A stretch of 64,000 nucleotides of DNA. Origin: Bacteroidales bacterium. Its GTDB lineage: Bacteria; Bacteroidota; Bacteroidia; Bacteroidales; UBA932. The translations under genes and the position numbers were made by a program. The DNA is taken from the NCBI GenBank assembly GCA_023667095.1, contig JAMPAT010000003.1:116509-180508 (forward strand), given 5' to 3'. Below, in pieces: positions 55,441-63,968 of the stretch. Positions within the stretch are counted from its first letter, which is position 1, and each line of letters starts with the position of its first letter. A model generated the notes under the pieces. The model searched no databases and was not told where the DNA came from. It was given only the letters and a program-made list of their open reading frames with translations.

Positions 55441-55800
55441 CTACGCTATCTGCTTAGGGTTTTCACCCCACTGGTTTGAACCGTACTGGCTGTCCTGGCA
55501 GAAGAGGACAAGAAGCCATATTCCTCCGACAAGCGGAATCAGGCAGATGAACATCCACCAGCCGCTCTTGCCGATGTCATGGAGACGGCGCACACATACA
55601 GCAAGTGAAGGGATCAGCACTGCGACAGAATAAAGTCCGCTGAGGATAGAGCCCCATCCGATAACAGCGTCAATGATGCCAAGCACCAGTGAAATGATAA
55701 AGTTTGCAAGGACAAACATCCAGTACTCACGTCTGCGGGCCCTTCCGCTGAAGTCAGTGTACTGCTTCATCACTTTAAGATACCACTCTTTCAGTTCCAT
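55441..55800 (-). CDS. DUF805 family small membrane protein
   Basis: A 119-residue inner-membrane protein of the DUF805 family (YhaH/YhaI type). It begins with the soluble segment KVMKQYTDFSGRARRREYWMF, followed by three or four hydrophobic helices. The last part has the conserved VRRLHDIGKSGWWMFICLIP and VLFCQDSQYGSNQWGENP. No transport or enzymatic role is established for the family. It stands alone on the minus strand, bounded by the strong terminator on one side and a 217-bp gap on the other. Confidence 0.93.
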   Translation of the reverse strand: MELKEWYLKVMKQYTDFSGRARRREYWMFVLANFIISLVLGIIDAVIGWGSILSGLYSVAVLIPSLAVCVRRLHDIGKSGWWMFICLIPLVGGIWLLVLFCQDSQYGSNQWGENPKQIA

Positions 55801-55910
55801 AAGGTTAATGATTTAAATTGTTAATATTTGGTTAAACAAACTTGCATAAAACAGGTATTCCCTGTAAAAAGCAGGCAAATTTATCAATATCAGAAATAAA
55901 CTCCAAATTT

Positions 55911-56018
55911 TTCCGGAGCAACCTAAGGCTGGCCCCAAGCCCATACGGGGAAGGACAGCACTTGCCGTAGAGCAAGACAGCGGACCCAGGTACCGGAACG
56001 TCAGGGCTTTACCGGGGC
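55911..56018. other. GC-rich intergenic block with RNA-like pairing
   Basis: About 105 bp, clearly richer in G+C than other gaps here, between the DUF805 gene and the stop of the next minus-strand gene. GCCCCAAGCCC (55932-55942) can pair with GGGCTT (56004-56009) plus GGGGC (56014-56018) across a 4-base bulge. CTTGC (55961-55965) pairs with GCAAG (55972-55976) inside. It could be a structured terminator or small RNA; I do not recognise a known RNA family. Confidence 0.35.
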
Positions 56019-57271
56019 TAAATATAGTCAATGCGGAATCTGTCCGGCAATGAAAGGATCCTTTTCTGCAATATTGCCTCATCACCGAGCAGGCAGAGCA
56101 AAGATGCATAATAGGCCTCCTCAAGCACATGCGGAGGCTGCACCCCTGTCAAGACAGCATGGCAGAAAGCCTGGAGCATTTCAAGCGATCCGTCCCCGCC
56201 CGTCTTTTCCGGCATTATTGCAATGCCTGGGTCAGAAGAAGCCGATTCAGCAGACCAGCTGGTGCCGGCAAATACGGAATTGCTGAATATTCCCTGCTCG
56301 ATTTCCCCTATCATCTGGCGTATACCGCTGCGCGGCTTCGGGTTCTCCATATACAGCCTCCCGTTTGCAAGGTCAACAGTAGCCTCCTTGCAGAGAATCT
56401 GCTCCCCCATCCCGAAATGCTTGTTTGAAATTACGGACTCAAAGGTCATGTTCACTCCATTGGGAAATGTATAGATTGCACATACACAGTCAAACACCTC
56501 ACGCCCGTCTTTCCAGTAGACAATGCTGCCGGTTCCCATCACCTGCTCCGGAAGCATCCCCATTGCCCATGTCCCGTTCTGGAGCTGGTGACATGCAAGC
56601 TCAGTCATCAGGCCACGCGAATACTCCCTGTAGAGTCTCCAGTTGAGATGACGCTCAAGTTCAGGCGGGACATTGCGTCTCCAGTCATTGTTCCTGTACC
56701 AACAGTTCCTCACATTCACCACAGGGCCGAATTCGCCTTTGCGCACAAGGTCCATGACCTTTATATATTTGGCATCGAACAGCCTCTGCTGCCCCACAAA
56801 GAATACTTTTCCTCCGGCGCGTCCTTTCATGTACATGTCATGGCACTCTTCCATTGTATAGGCCATGGCCTTTTCGCACAGCACATGCTTCCCGGCAGAA
56901 AACGCATCCAACGCCATCTTGTAGTGAAGATAAAGCGGAGTGGCTATTATGACGGCATCCACATCCTTGTCATCAAGCAGGCTGCGGTAATCCTCATAGC
57001 GTCTTGCCTCAGGAAACATTGCAGATGCCTTGTCCAGGTTCGGCGCATATACATCGCACAGGGCTACGACCTCTGCCTGAGGTACATTCCTGAGGTTCCC
57101 CAGGTGATAGCATCCACGTGAACCTGTACCTACCAAGCCGATACGTACCTTTTCCCCTTTTATGGCCTCCTGCCCGGCTTCAGTACAGCCTTCAAGCCAG
57201 GGGAACGCCGAAAGGGATATTCCGGCCATACCCATGACACCGAAGCGTCTCATAAATTCTCTTCTATCCAT
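56018..57271 (-). CDS. Exported Gfo/Idh/MocA-type oxidoreductase (lipoprotein-like Tat signal)
   Basis: A 417-residue NAD(P)-dependent sugar oxidoreductase. The N-terminus (DRREFMRRFGVMGMAGISLS) is a twin-arginine signal ending in LEGC, so the folded enzyme with bound cofactor is probably exported and perhaps lipid-anchored. The Rossmann motif is IGLVGTGSRGCYHLGNL and the catalytic lysine region HVLCEKAMAYTMEE (EK-x-MA). The start at 57271 was chosen because it begins the Tat signal; the frame extends to 57355 without support. It is the last gene of the operon with ApbE, DUF1080 and a second Gfo/Idh protein, which suggests oxidation of sugars at C3 in the periplasm. Confidence 0.87.
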   Translation of the reverse strand: MDRREFMRRFGVMGMAGISLSAFPWLEGCTEAGQEAIKGEKVRIGLVGTGSRGCYHLGNLRNVPQAEVVALCDVYAPNLDKASAMFPEARRYEDYRSLLDDKDVDAVIIATPLYLHYKMALDAFSAGKHVLCEKAMAYTMEECHDMYMKGRAGGKVFFVGQQRLFDAKYIKVMDLVRKGEFGPVVNVRNCWYRNNDWRRNVPPELERHLNWRLYREYSRGLMTELACHQLQNGTWAMGMLPEQVMGTGSIVYWKDGREVFDCVCAIYTFPNGVNMTFESVISNKHFGMGEQILCKEATVDLANGRLYMENPKPRSGIRQMIGEIEQGIFSNSVFAGTSWSAESASSDPGIAIMPEKTGGDGSLEMLQAFCHAVLTGVQPPHVLEEAYYASLLCLLGDEAILQKRILSLPDRFRIDYI

Positions 57272-57305
57272 TTCTAAAGTATATTCTTTAATAACAATCC
57301 TGACA

Positions 57306-58127
57306 TCAAAGGCCCTGGAAGCAGACGTCCAGACGGCTATACCTGTACCCGTCAAAGGCAGAGGCTATTCCGGGCCTCATCTCCTGCGGAGCAGCATATA
57401 GCGCAGTGGACAGCACTTCACATACAAATGCAGAACGTCCTTCAACGGCAATCATATAGTCTTCTGAGACAAGTTCACCTCTTCCTGGATCCACTATATG
57501 GGCACTGCCGTCCGGCCTGCATCCGGAGATCGAAAGTGAACTGTCATTCAGCATGAACACACCTCCTGTATTCTCAGCAGAGACCTGCCAGCTGTCCCCG
57601 AACGGATGATGCCCCACACATGAGACCGAGCTGTCCCCAAAATTCAGCAGGCACGATCTGACACCCTCCGAGACAAGAAATTCCCGGACACGGTCAAGGG
57701 CATATCCTTTTCCGAATCCTCCTGCATCAAGCATCACATGTGCACCGGAGAGCTTTATCCCCATGGAATCAGCATCAAGGCTATATGCAGGGGCAACAAG
57801 GTATTCAGACAATGCAGAAATGTCAAAATAGCCCGATGTACTTTTCCTGAACACCTCACAGAACTGCAGTATCGAGAATGTATCCTCATCAACAGGCACC
57901 ATGGCTTTTCCTCCCGAGGCATTTATCAGATGGAACACACTTTCCGGATCATGCCTGTCAAGCCTCCGCTGATGTGAGAGTACAATGCCCTCAACTTCCT
58001 CCGCCAGCCTGCGCGCCTTTTCCTCCGGGACGTCTACAGCCAGCATCTCAAAGACTGTATGCATGGCCCGGAATGACGCAAAAGCCGTCCTTGCCTCCGG
58101 ATTCCTGCTGCTGTATATGAACTCCAT
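57306..58127 (-). CDS. Divergent ApbE-type FMN transferase, no signal peptide
   Basis: A 273-residue ApbE-family protein. The FAD-binding core is visible in VMLDAGGFGKGYALDRVREFL, SCLLNFGDSSVSCVGHHP and SAHIVDPGRGELVS. It differs from the apbE at 19210 in two ways: there is no signal peptide or lipobox, and the usual A-D-A-L-A-T-A metal-binding block reads VCEVLSTALYA, with Glu in place of Asp. It may therefore act in the cytoplasm or have altered activity. It lies between the small membrane protein (6 bp) and a Gfo/Idh gene (34 bp). I found no obvious S/D-G-A-T-type flavinylation site in the proteins of this operon. Confidence 0.8.
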   Translation of the reverse strand: MEFIYSSRNPEARTAFASFRAMHTVFEMLAVDVPEEKARRLAEEVEGIVLSHQRRLDRHDPESVFHLINASGGKAMVPVDEDTFSILQFCEVFRKSTSGYFDISALSEYLVAPAYSLDADSMGIKLSGAHVMLDAGGFGKGYALDRVREFLVSEGVRSCLLNFGDSSVSCVGHHPFGDSWQVSAENTGGVFMLNDSSLSISGCRPDGSAHIVDPGRGELVSEDYMIAVEGRSAFVCEVLSTALYAAPQEMRPGIASAFDGYRYSRLDVCFQGL

Positions 58128-58133
58128 TTACTG

Positions 58134-58370
58134 TCAGCGTTTTTCAATAAGCCGGAGCAGCACCCTTGCTGCCAGACGTATAATCCAGCACAGGGCATAA
58201 AGGGAAACCGCAATGACCAGGACATATCCTATCTGGGAGAACAGTTCTGTCCACGAAGTCCTGTATTCAACAATAGCATAGACATTTGCAAGGAATGCAG
58301 CCAGGAAACATCCGGAAAATACCAGAAGTTCCCTGCGCTTTGCCCTTGCTGTTATCACAGTATCTTTCAT
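58134..58370 (-). CDS. Small two-helix membrane protein
   Basis: A 78-residue protein with two hydrophobic segments (about residues 15-33 and 44-66) and a basic C-terminus (LLRLIEKR). It has no recognised domain. Its gene is 6 bp from the ApbE-like gene and 8 bp from the Gfo/Idh gene, so it is part of the operon and not a chance frame. A role as membrane partner of the ApbE-like protein or of an electron-transfer step is possible but only inferred. Confidence 0.6.
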   Translation of the reverse strand: MKDTVITARAKRRELLVFSGCFLAAFLANVYAIVEYRTSWTELFSQIGYVLVIAVSLYALCWIIRLAARVLLRLIEKR

Positions 58371-58378
58371 GGCCCGGC

Positions 58379-59821
58379 CTACAGTTCATACATCTTTTCC
58401 CAGCCGCTGCGTGGGATTGCGCCCCAAAGCAGCTGATTGGCAAGAGGATTATTGGTAATCTGCCTTGTCTCCCTGTCAAACAGTATGCGTTCACCTGTCC
58501 ACTGGCTTATGACACCGAGGCAGAAGACCTGGCTAAGAGGGCCTGAGACAGAGAACGGCGAACGCGGCTTCTCCTTTCCCTGCACAGAAAGCAGGAAGTT
58601 TGCATAATGGTTTGAAGGGCTTTCCGGAACCTCAGGCAGCCTGCCATGCATTTCCAGGGCCTTTTCCTCTGGTATTATGGAAAGAGTGCTTCCATGGGAG
58701 CCTCCCTTGAAGGTCAGTTCCCTGGAATATATTTCCTTGCCAGGGTTAAGCTTCTGGGCCTGTATCTTTCCGCCTGCAACCGGAGGGATGTTCGGATCCA
58801 GCTCCGAAACGCCGTATCCCTCAGGGACAGCAGGGATATTGTCCAGTCCGTCATACCATGTTATGTCCACAGCAGGCATCCCCTTGCGTTCAGGGAATTT
58901 GAAGAGCAATGTCGATGACATCGGATAGAAGAACCTGTTATGCCCTTTCAGATAAAGAGGATTCACCTCTGTCGGAAGCCCGAGTTCAAGGAATTCATGC
59001 ACAGTATCCAGGATATGCGCACCCCAGTCCCCGAGCACTCCCATTCCGAGGTCGTACCAGCAACGCCACTGTCCATTATGGTAGTCATGGTTATATGCGT
59101 GTTCATGGACCGCACAGAGCCATGTGTCCCAATCCAATGTAGGCGGGACCGGTTCAGCCTTGGGATATCCCTGCATGGCAGGGTCCCATCCATGCCAGCG
59201 CCGGGGATTGTTCATGTGTGCAGTGACAGCCGTCACATCCTTTATTATCCCGGCATCCTTCCATGCCTTGAACTGGAAATAATTGGCTTCCGAATGCCCC
59301 TGGTTGCCCATCTGGGTGACCACACCATATTTCTTCTCCGCCTGCATAAGCAGTTCGCATTCATAGAAAGTCCTGGCAAGAGGTTTCTCCACATAGACAT
59401 GTATACCGGCCTTCATGGCAGTCATGCATATAGGAAAATGGCTATGGTCAGGCGTTGCGACCATGACAGCATCTATCTTGCCGGCCATTTCATCAAAAAG
59501 CTTGCGGAAGTCACGGTATTTCGGCACTCCGGGGAACATCGACTCTATTTCACGGGTATGTCTCGCCCCCATGTCGGCATCGCACAGCGCAACCACATTG
59601 CAAAGCCCTGTCCTGTAGAATTCCTTGGATACATCGGCTCCCCTGTTGCCTATTCCGATCAAGGCTACATTCACCTTGTCATTTGCCCCGACCTTTCTTG
59701 CACGGCTTCCTTTCCTGTCAGACGGAGCGGCTGCCATTGCTATGGACGGCATCATTGCAGCACCTCCAATCATTGCCGCATCATGCAGGAAACTCCTGCG
59801 GGATATCTTCTTGTCCAGCAT
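58379..59821 (-). CDS. Exported Gfo/Idh/MocA-type oxidoreductase (Tat signal)
   Basis: A 480-residue oxidoreductase with a textbook Tat signal (SRRSFLHDAAMIGGAAMM, cleavage near AMAAA). The Rossmann motif is VALIGIGNRGADVSKEF, and HVYVEKPLARTFYECELL holds the catalytic EKP lysine. The C-terminal domain contains GWDPAMQGYPKAEPVPPTL and DLGMGVLGDWGAHILDTVHE, typical of the large exported members common in Bacteroidetes and Planctomycetes. Enzymes of this group oxidise or transiently oxidise sugars at C3. It starts 1 bp before the DUF1080 stop region ends (gap 1 bp), pointing to a joint pathway. Confidence 0.9.
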   Translation of the reverse strand: MLDKKISRRSFLHDAAMIGGAAMMPSIAMAAAPSDRKGSRARKVGANDKVNVALIGIGNRGADVSKEFYRTGLCNVVALCDADMGARHTREIESMFPGVPKYRDFRKLFDEMAGKIDAVMVATPDHSHFPICMTAMKAGIHVYVEKPLARTFYECELLMQAEKKYGVVTQMGNQGHSEANYFQFKAWKDAGIIKDVTAVTAHMNNPRRWHGWDPAMQGYPKAEPVPPTLDWDTWLCAVHEHAYNHDYHNGQWRCWYDLGMGVLGDWGAHILDTVHEFLELGLPTEVNPLYLKGHNRFFYPMSSTLLFKFPERKGMPAVDITWYDGLDNIPAVPEGYGVSELDPNIPPVAGGKIQAQKLNPGKEIYSRELTFKGGSHGSTLSIIPEEKALEMHGRLPEVPESPSNHYANFLLSVQGKEKPRSPFSVSGPLSQVFCLGVISQWTGERILFDRETRQITNNPLANQLLWGAIPRSGWEKMYEL

Positions 59822-59822
59822 A

Positions 59823-61157
59823 TTACAGTTCCTTTATCTTTATATTCTTGTAATACACCTCATCCCCGTGGTCCTGGATAAGGATATGTCCGCTTTCGAA
59901 ATTACCGAAATTCACCCAGTCCTTGTATTTGCTGTATGCAACAAGGGCATTCCATTCTGCAGTGTTCCTCTCATATTCAAGGAGCTTGACATCGTTCAGC
60001 CAATGTTCCACATGGTTTCCGCACACGACTACCGTTGCCTTGTTGAAAAACCCTTTGCGGAACGGCTTGTCTGCAGGAGCCGGGATAAGGTCATAGAGCG
60101 ACCCGAGGGTACGGTTTCCTTTCACGCCAAGCTTCGCATCAGGATGAAGTTCATCATCAAGCACCTGGAATTCACATCCTATCGAAGACCCCACAAGTGC
60201 ATTGTTGACATCCGGATTGACAAAATATTTGATACCGCTGTTTGCACCGTCCGTAATCATGAATTCAACAGAAAGGATGAAATTGCTGTATTTTTCAACT
60301 GTTATGATGTCTCCTCCATTGCCGGACTCAGCTCCGTCTGCCATCTCCACCATAAGGACACCGCCATCTATGCGCCAGCCCCTTGCAGGGAACTTGTCAG
60401 ACTTATGGCTGCGCCATCCATCGGTGGTCTTGCCATCCCAGAGGAGCTTCCATCCCTCGGCAGCCTCACGTTCAGATATTGTGTTCGGAATACAGTTCGC
60501 CTGCGCAATTCCTGTCTCCGGAAGAATCTCAGGCTCCAGTCCGTCTGTCATTATACGGATGTCCCTCCAGCGTACAGTCTTGCCAGCCATAGAGTCCTCA
60601 TATATTGCATGTACCTGCAGTGCGATGAATCCTGACGGGTCCTGTGCATCAAGCACATCTGCAGCAGGGACTCCGTTAATCCATGTACGGATCCTGTTGC
60701 CTACAGCCTCTATACGGATCTTGTTCCATTCGCCATGCCGGAATGCCATCTGTGCATTAGGGTTGACTGTCAAAGGATAGAGCCAGCCAAGGCGTGCCTC
60801 GTCATATATGCCTCCGGTCCATGCCCTCTGTGAAGGATCTATCTCATATTGGTAGCCATATACACGCCCTTCATCCGAGACATGGCTGCGCAGCTGTACC
60901 CCTGAATTGAATCCTTCATCAACCTTGAACAGCATTTCAAGGATAAAGTCCCCATACTGTTTCTCAGTGCAGAGAAAGGTATTCTGTGTTCCTGACTTTG
61001 CCGTACCTACAATGGCCCCGTCTACGACACGGAACTCTGCATTTCCTCCGGCAGTCTTCCAGCCTTTAAGGTTCTTGCCGTTAAAAAGAGGCTGCCACTG
61101 TGCCTGTGCACATACCGCATAGGAGACAGTCAGCAGAATCAGCAATATTTTCTTCAT
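59823..61157 (-). CDS. Double-DUF1080 protein (3-keto-glycoside hydrolase/lyase family)
   Basis: A 444-residue secreted protein with signal peptide ([17 protein letters not shown]) and two DUF1080 lectin-like jelly-roll domains. The first (about 20-205) starts [20 protein letters not shown], with [20 protein letters not shown]. The second (about 225-444) has [20 protein letters not shown], then [20 protein letters not shown]. Family members have been linked to cleavage of 3-keto-glycosides after oxidation by Gfo/Idh/MocA enzymes, one of which directly follows. The start at 61157 begins the signal peptide; the frame runs to 61190. Substrate is not predictable. Confidence 0.88.
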   Translation of the reverse strand: MKKILLILLTVSYAVCAQAQWQPLFNGKNLKGWKTAGGNAEFRVVDGAIVGTAKSGTQNTFLCTEKQYGDFILEMLFKVDEGFNSGVQLRSHVSDEGRVYGYQYEIDPSQRAWTGGIYDEARLGWLYPLTVNPNAQMAFRHGEWNKIRIEAVGNRIRTWINGVPAADVLDAQDPSGFIALQVHAIYEDSMAGKTVRWRDIRIMTDGLEPEILPETGIAQANCIPNTISEREAAEGWKLLWDGKTTDGWRSHKSDKFPARGWRIDGGVLMVEMADGAESGNGGDIITVEKYSNFILSVEFMITDGANSGIKYFVNPDVNNALVGSSIGCEFQVLDDELHPDAKLGVKGNRTLGSLYDLIPAPADKPFRKGFFNKATVVVCGNHVEHWLNDVKLLEYERNTAEWNALVAYSKYKDWVNFGNFESGHILIQDHGDEVYYKNIKIKEL

Positions 61158-61262
61158 ATCATCTGTTATTATTGGTTTCAGTAAATCCATAAAGGATGTT
61201 CAAGTTCATCATTATGCAGCAAATCAGCCTGCGAATTTAACATATTTTTGTCTGCTTTCCTT

Positions 61263-63263
61263 CTATTTTCCCATAAAATATGTACGTACACGCCATGGGC
61301 TGAGCATCTGCCACAACGAAGCGACAGTCCACCCCGGAGCAAAGATGTCATTGTAGAAGCCTTTCCCGTTGCGTCCATAGTCCCATGCCGTATGCTGCAC
61401 AACCTCAGGGTAGAATCCTGTCCTGGCGATATTGAAACGGTGCCCCTCAACAGGCATAAGCTGAAGCATCGACGTCCTTATGACCTCAGAGAACCGGGCA
61501 AATCTCCCGTCTCCATATTCCTCTGAAAGCCAGTCAAGTATTGTAGCGAATTCGAATATGAATACATCGATATGGTTGTTTTCGACAGAGACATTTCCCC
61601 AGCCACGTGACTTGAAGCCGACATCACCGAGCATCTGCCCCTGCGCAAAAGGCACATCCCACAGATAGTACCATGACAATGCAAAATATGCACTTTTCAG
61701 GCACAGGTCAGCATAATGGCGCCTTTCATCCCCTTTCGTGACAAATGTCATGTAATACATTGCTGTAGAAGCGTAGAGGGAAGCCTCCTTGTCCTCGCAG
61801 TCAGCATCAAGGGTTGAAGAGAAATAGTCTGCCTTTGATATAAGCCCGTCCTCAAGATAGGCTGCGGTCTTCCTTGCAGATGCAAGATAGTCCTTGTCCC
61901 GGAAATAGCGATATGCCATTGCCAGCGGAAGGGTTGCAGACGGAGTGCTTCCTCCAGTAGGGTCGACAACGGTAAAGTCATCCCTGAACTTGCGCGGGAA
62001 GCTTCCGTCCGGATTCTGCAGCTTCACAAAATTGTCAAGCAGGCTGCGTATCCTCTTTTCCCAGTCCGGATGCCTGCGTCCATGGCTCTTCTCGTATGAA
62101 AGGTAGTTAAGGACAGCATAGGCCCCTTCAGACTGGCGGCGTATGCTGTAGACTGATGTCTCCTCCCCTTTCCTGAAATTCACGGACTCACGGAAAAATC
62201 CACCCTCAGTGAAACCATGCTCAAGATAGCTTCCGAAGACAGAGCGGGCCTTGTCCGCCATATCTGCATCACCTGTCAATTCCCCATATTCCAGGGCATT
62301 ATAGGCATTAAGGAGCACCCTCCCGATAAATCCGACCTCAATATAGCCTGTATTGTCGCAGTCTGCCGTGCGCATGTGTACACCTGAATAATATTTAAGG
62401 TCATAGCTTCCGACATAGCTTTCACGGAAGAAATTTGCAAGGACAGCCTTTGCACCTGCCTCATCGTATCCTGTGTCAACAGCCTCCGGTGCGAAATGGT
62501 CGTATGAACTGCGCCATACATCGGCAACAAATCCGGAATAGTCTTCCGCATGTCCATGCCTTATATCCCAGTGCAGGCAGACAGTCTCCCCGGCATCCAG
62601 TCTGCTGAAAGCCTGTACAGGAGGGGCAAGTGTCAATTTACGGATATAGCTCTTCGGGGTCTCACTGTACGGGAAGCCATATACGAGACATGCTTTCCCG
62701 TCAGAATTACGGAATCCGGAATATCCGACAGAGGTCGGCCCGCCAAGTATGACTTCGCCATGATTGTGTGCTGCCAGCGCATCAATGTCATGCCTGTCTG
62801 TCCTGAGGACTGTACAATAGTCACCGGTCGTTTCATCGAATATGCCTGTCAGGGGTGTACTGAGACGGTCTTCCCTCACCTGCCAGCTGTCGCTTGTACG
62901 GAAAGACGGGGCGTTATCCGGGGAGCGGAGGTTCTTCCTGTACCAGAATCCTGGCATATAGAAAAGACAGCCGTCATGCCTGTAGCCAAGTTCAAGCATT
63001 TCCCCGTAGCTGAAATAAATCACCTCCGAAGCAGTCAGGGTCACCTCTACAGATGAGACATCGCCGCGGTTTTCCACTGTCCTCCTGACAGTGACAGGAA
63101 GCGTGACGTCAGATTTCAGGATTCCGGTCCCGTCATCATCAAGCATGTATGTCACTGAAGGATTGCCCGGCGATTTCAGGCAGATTGAATAGAGTGTCTC
63201 CTGCGCCATGGACGTTACGGTGCATGCAAGGAGCATTGAAAGCAATATAAGTCTGTTCTTCAT
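61263..63263 (-). CDS. Secreted six-hairpin-type glycosidase-like protein, unassigned family
   Basis: A 666-residue protein with signal peptide (LILLSMLLACTVTSMAQ). The first 250 residues look beta-rich (VTLPVTVRRTVENRGDVSSV, VEVTLTASEVIYFSYGEML). The remainder has repeated helical segments with aromatic and acidic residues (FLRESYVGSYDLKYYSG-like, GGFFRESVNFRKGEE, LQNPDGSFPRKF, AWDYGRNGKGFYNDIFAPG), as in (alpha/alpha)6-barrel glycosidases and lyases. I do not recognise a CAZy family. It is the first gene of the operon and is preceded by a Bacteroides-type -7 element. A role in releasing the sugar handled by the DUF1080 and Gfo/Idh proteins is inferred from context. Confidence 0.6.
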   Translation of the reverse strand: MKNRLILLSMLLACTVTSMAQETLYSICLKSPGNPSVTYMLDDDGTGILKSDVTLPVTVRRTVENRGDVSSVEVTLTASEVIYFSYGEMLELGYRHDGCLFYMPGFWYRKNLRSPDNAPSFRTSDSWQVREDRLSTPLTGIFDETTGDYCTVLRTDRHDIDALAAHNHGEVILGGPTSVGYSGFRNSDGKACLVYGFPYSETPKSYIRKLTLAPPVQAFSRLDAGETVCLHWDIRHGHAEDYSGFVADVWRSSYDHFAPEAVDTGYDEAGAKAVLANFFRESYVGSYDLKYYSGVHMRTADCDNTGYIEVGFIGRVLLNAYNALEYGELTGDADMADKARSVFGSYLEHGFTEGGFFRESVNFRKGEETSVYSIRRQSEGAYAVLNYLSYEKSHGRRHPDWEKRIRSLLDNFVKLQNPDGSFPRKFRDDFTVVDPTGGSTPSATLPLAMAYRYFRDKDYLASARKTAAYLEDGLISKADYFSSTLDADCEDKEASLYASTAMYYMTFVTKGDERRHYADLCLKSAYFALSWYYLWDVPFAQGQMLGDVGFKSRGWGNVSVENNHIDVFIFEFATILDWLSEEYGDGRFARFSEVIRTSMLQLMPVEGHRFNIARTGFYPEVVQHTAWDYGRNGKGFYNDIFAPGWTVASLWQMLSPWRVRTYFMGK

Positions 63264-63356
63264 TATGTAGTGTTTTTAATTCTTTAACCAAGGCACAGCA
63301 AATCCTTCATTGAAGGGGAATGCAGCCACCGGCATGAAAACATGACGGCAGGTTTA

Positions 63357-63364
63357 CAAAATTA
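63357..63364 (-). promoter_or_regulatory. Bacteroides-type -7 element for the DUF1080-Gfo/Idh operon
   Basis: The minus strand reads TAATTTTG (TAnnTTTG), 93 bp upstream of the 666-residue protein. TTTG at 63389-63392 is 24 bp further, a long spacing like that of the nrnA promoter. Confidence 0.45.
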
Positions 63365-63536
63365 GCTGATTAAATGGCCGGTCACTGACAAAAACATCTC
63401 TGATTCTGACAATTCTGTCCCAATATATAGGTTTCCTGGCAGTTCAATGGTACATTATTGCGACAATCATGTCCGTTTCCTCTTTTTTTCCGGCGGAATC
63501 ATCCACAATATGGAAATTTCAAATTTGTCAAGATTG

Positions 63537-63947
63537 TCAGCGCAGAGGCACAGGCAGTAATGCCTGCAATGAATCTGCCGGAGTGATTACACCGCTGCCG
63601 ATTGTGAGGCTGTCCTTGATTGCGCCGCCCTGTGTCAAGATATCTTTTACTGGTGCCGTCTGCAGACTGTCGTCATCAGCCGTTCCTTGCTCCGGCAATG
63701 AAGATACGCCCGGAAAACCTGGTTAGAACGGTGAACTTTGCCTGTTGGTCGGGAAGCTGACACCGCATGTCCGGTTCCATAATTCTGATAATTTGGACTT
63801 GGTTCTATTTCTTAATCCATCCATATCCAAGCGGGCTATTTCCTCTTCTTTTAAATTATCACACAATTCATTAATTAATTTGTCAAGCAGAGATAATTGT
63901 TGTCCACACATAGCAACTTGCCATTTCTGCAATCGCGCCATCAGCAT
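63537..63947 (-). pseudogene. Remnant of an unidentified gene with an in-frame stop
   Basis: A minus-strand frame from 63947 encodes 74 residues with a helical, charged section (LINELCDNLKEEEIARLDMD) and stops at 63723. The same frame continues at once with 61 more coherent codons (starting PGFPGVSSLPEQG, with DSLQ and ADSLQALLPVPLR) to a TGA at 63537. The second part looks like a real disordered C-terminus, so a longer gene was probably broken by a TAA; no start or domain is recognisable. The first part is more AT-rich than its neighbours. It could also be two unrelated fragments. Confidence 0.35.
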
Positions 63948-63968
63948 ATAGTGTCAAGATAGAAGTGC

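Noticed and set aside
55813..56130. 105-codon frame across the DUF805-Gfo/Idh gap
   Set aside because: It overlaps the Gfo/Idh gene in another frame and shows no protein-like pattern; the GC-rich block is better seen as non-coding.
58940..59881. 313-codon open frame antisense to the Gfo/Idh gene
   Set aside because: Fully inside a well-supported Tat-exported oxidoreductase on the other strand; no motif of its own.
63469..63726. 85-codon plus-strand frame near the right end
   Set aside because: The minus frame over the same bases gives a more protein-like, continuous sequence (DSLQ, ADSLQALLP).
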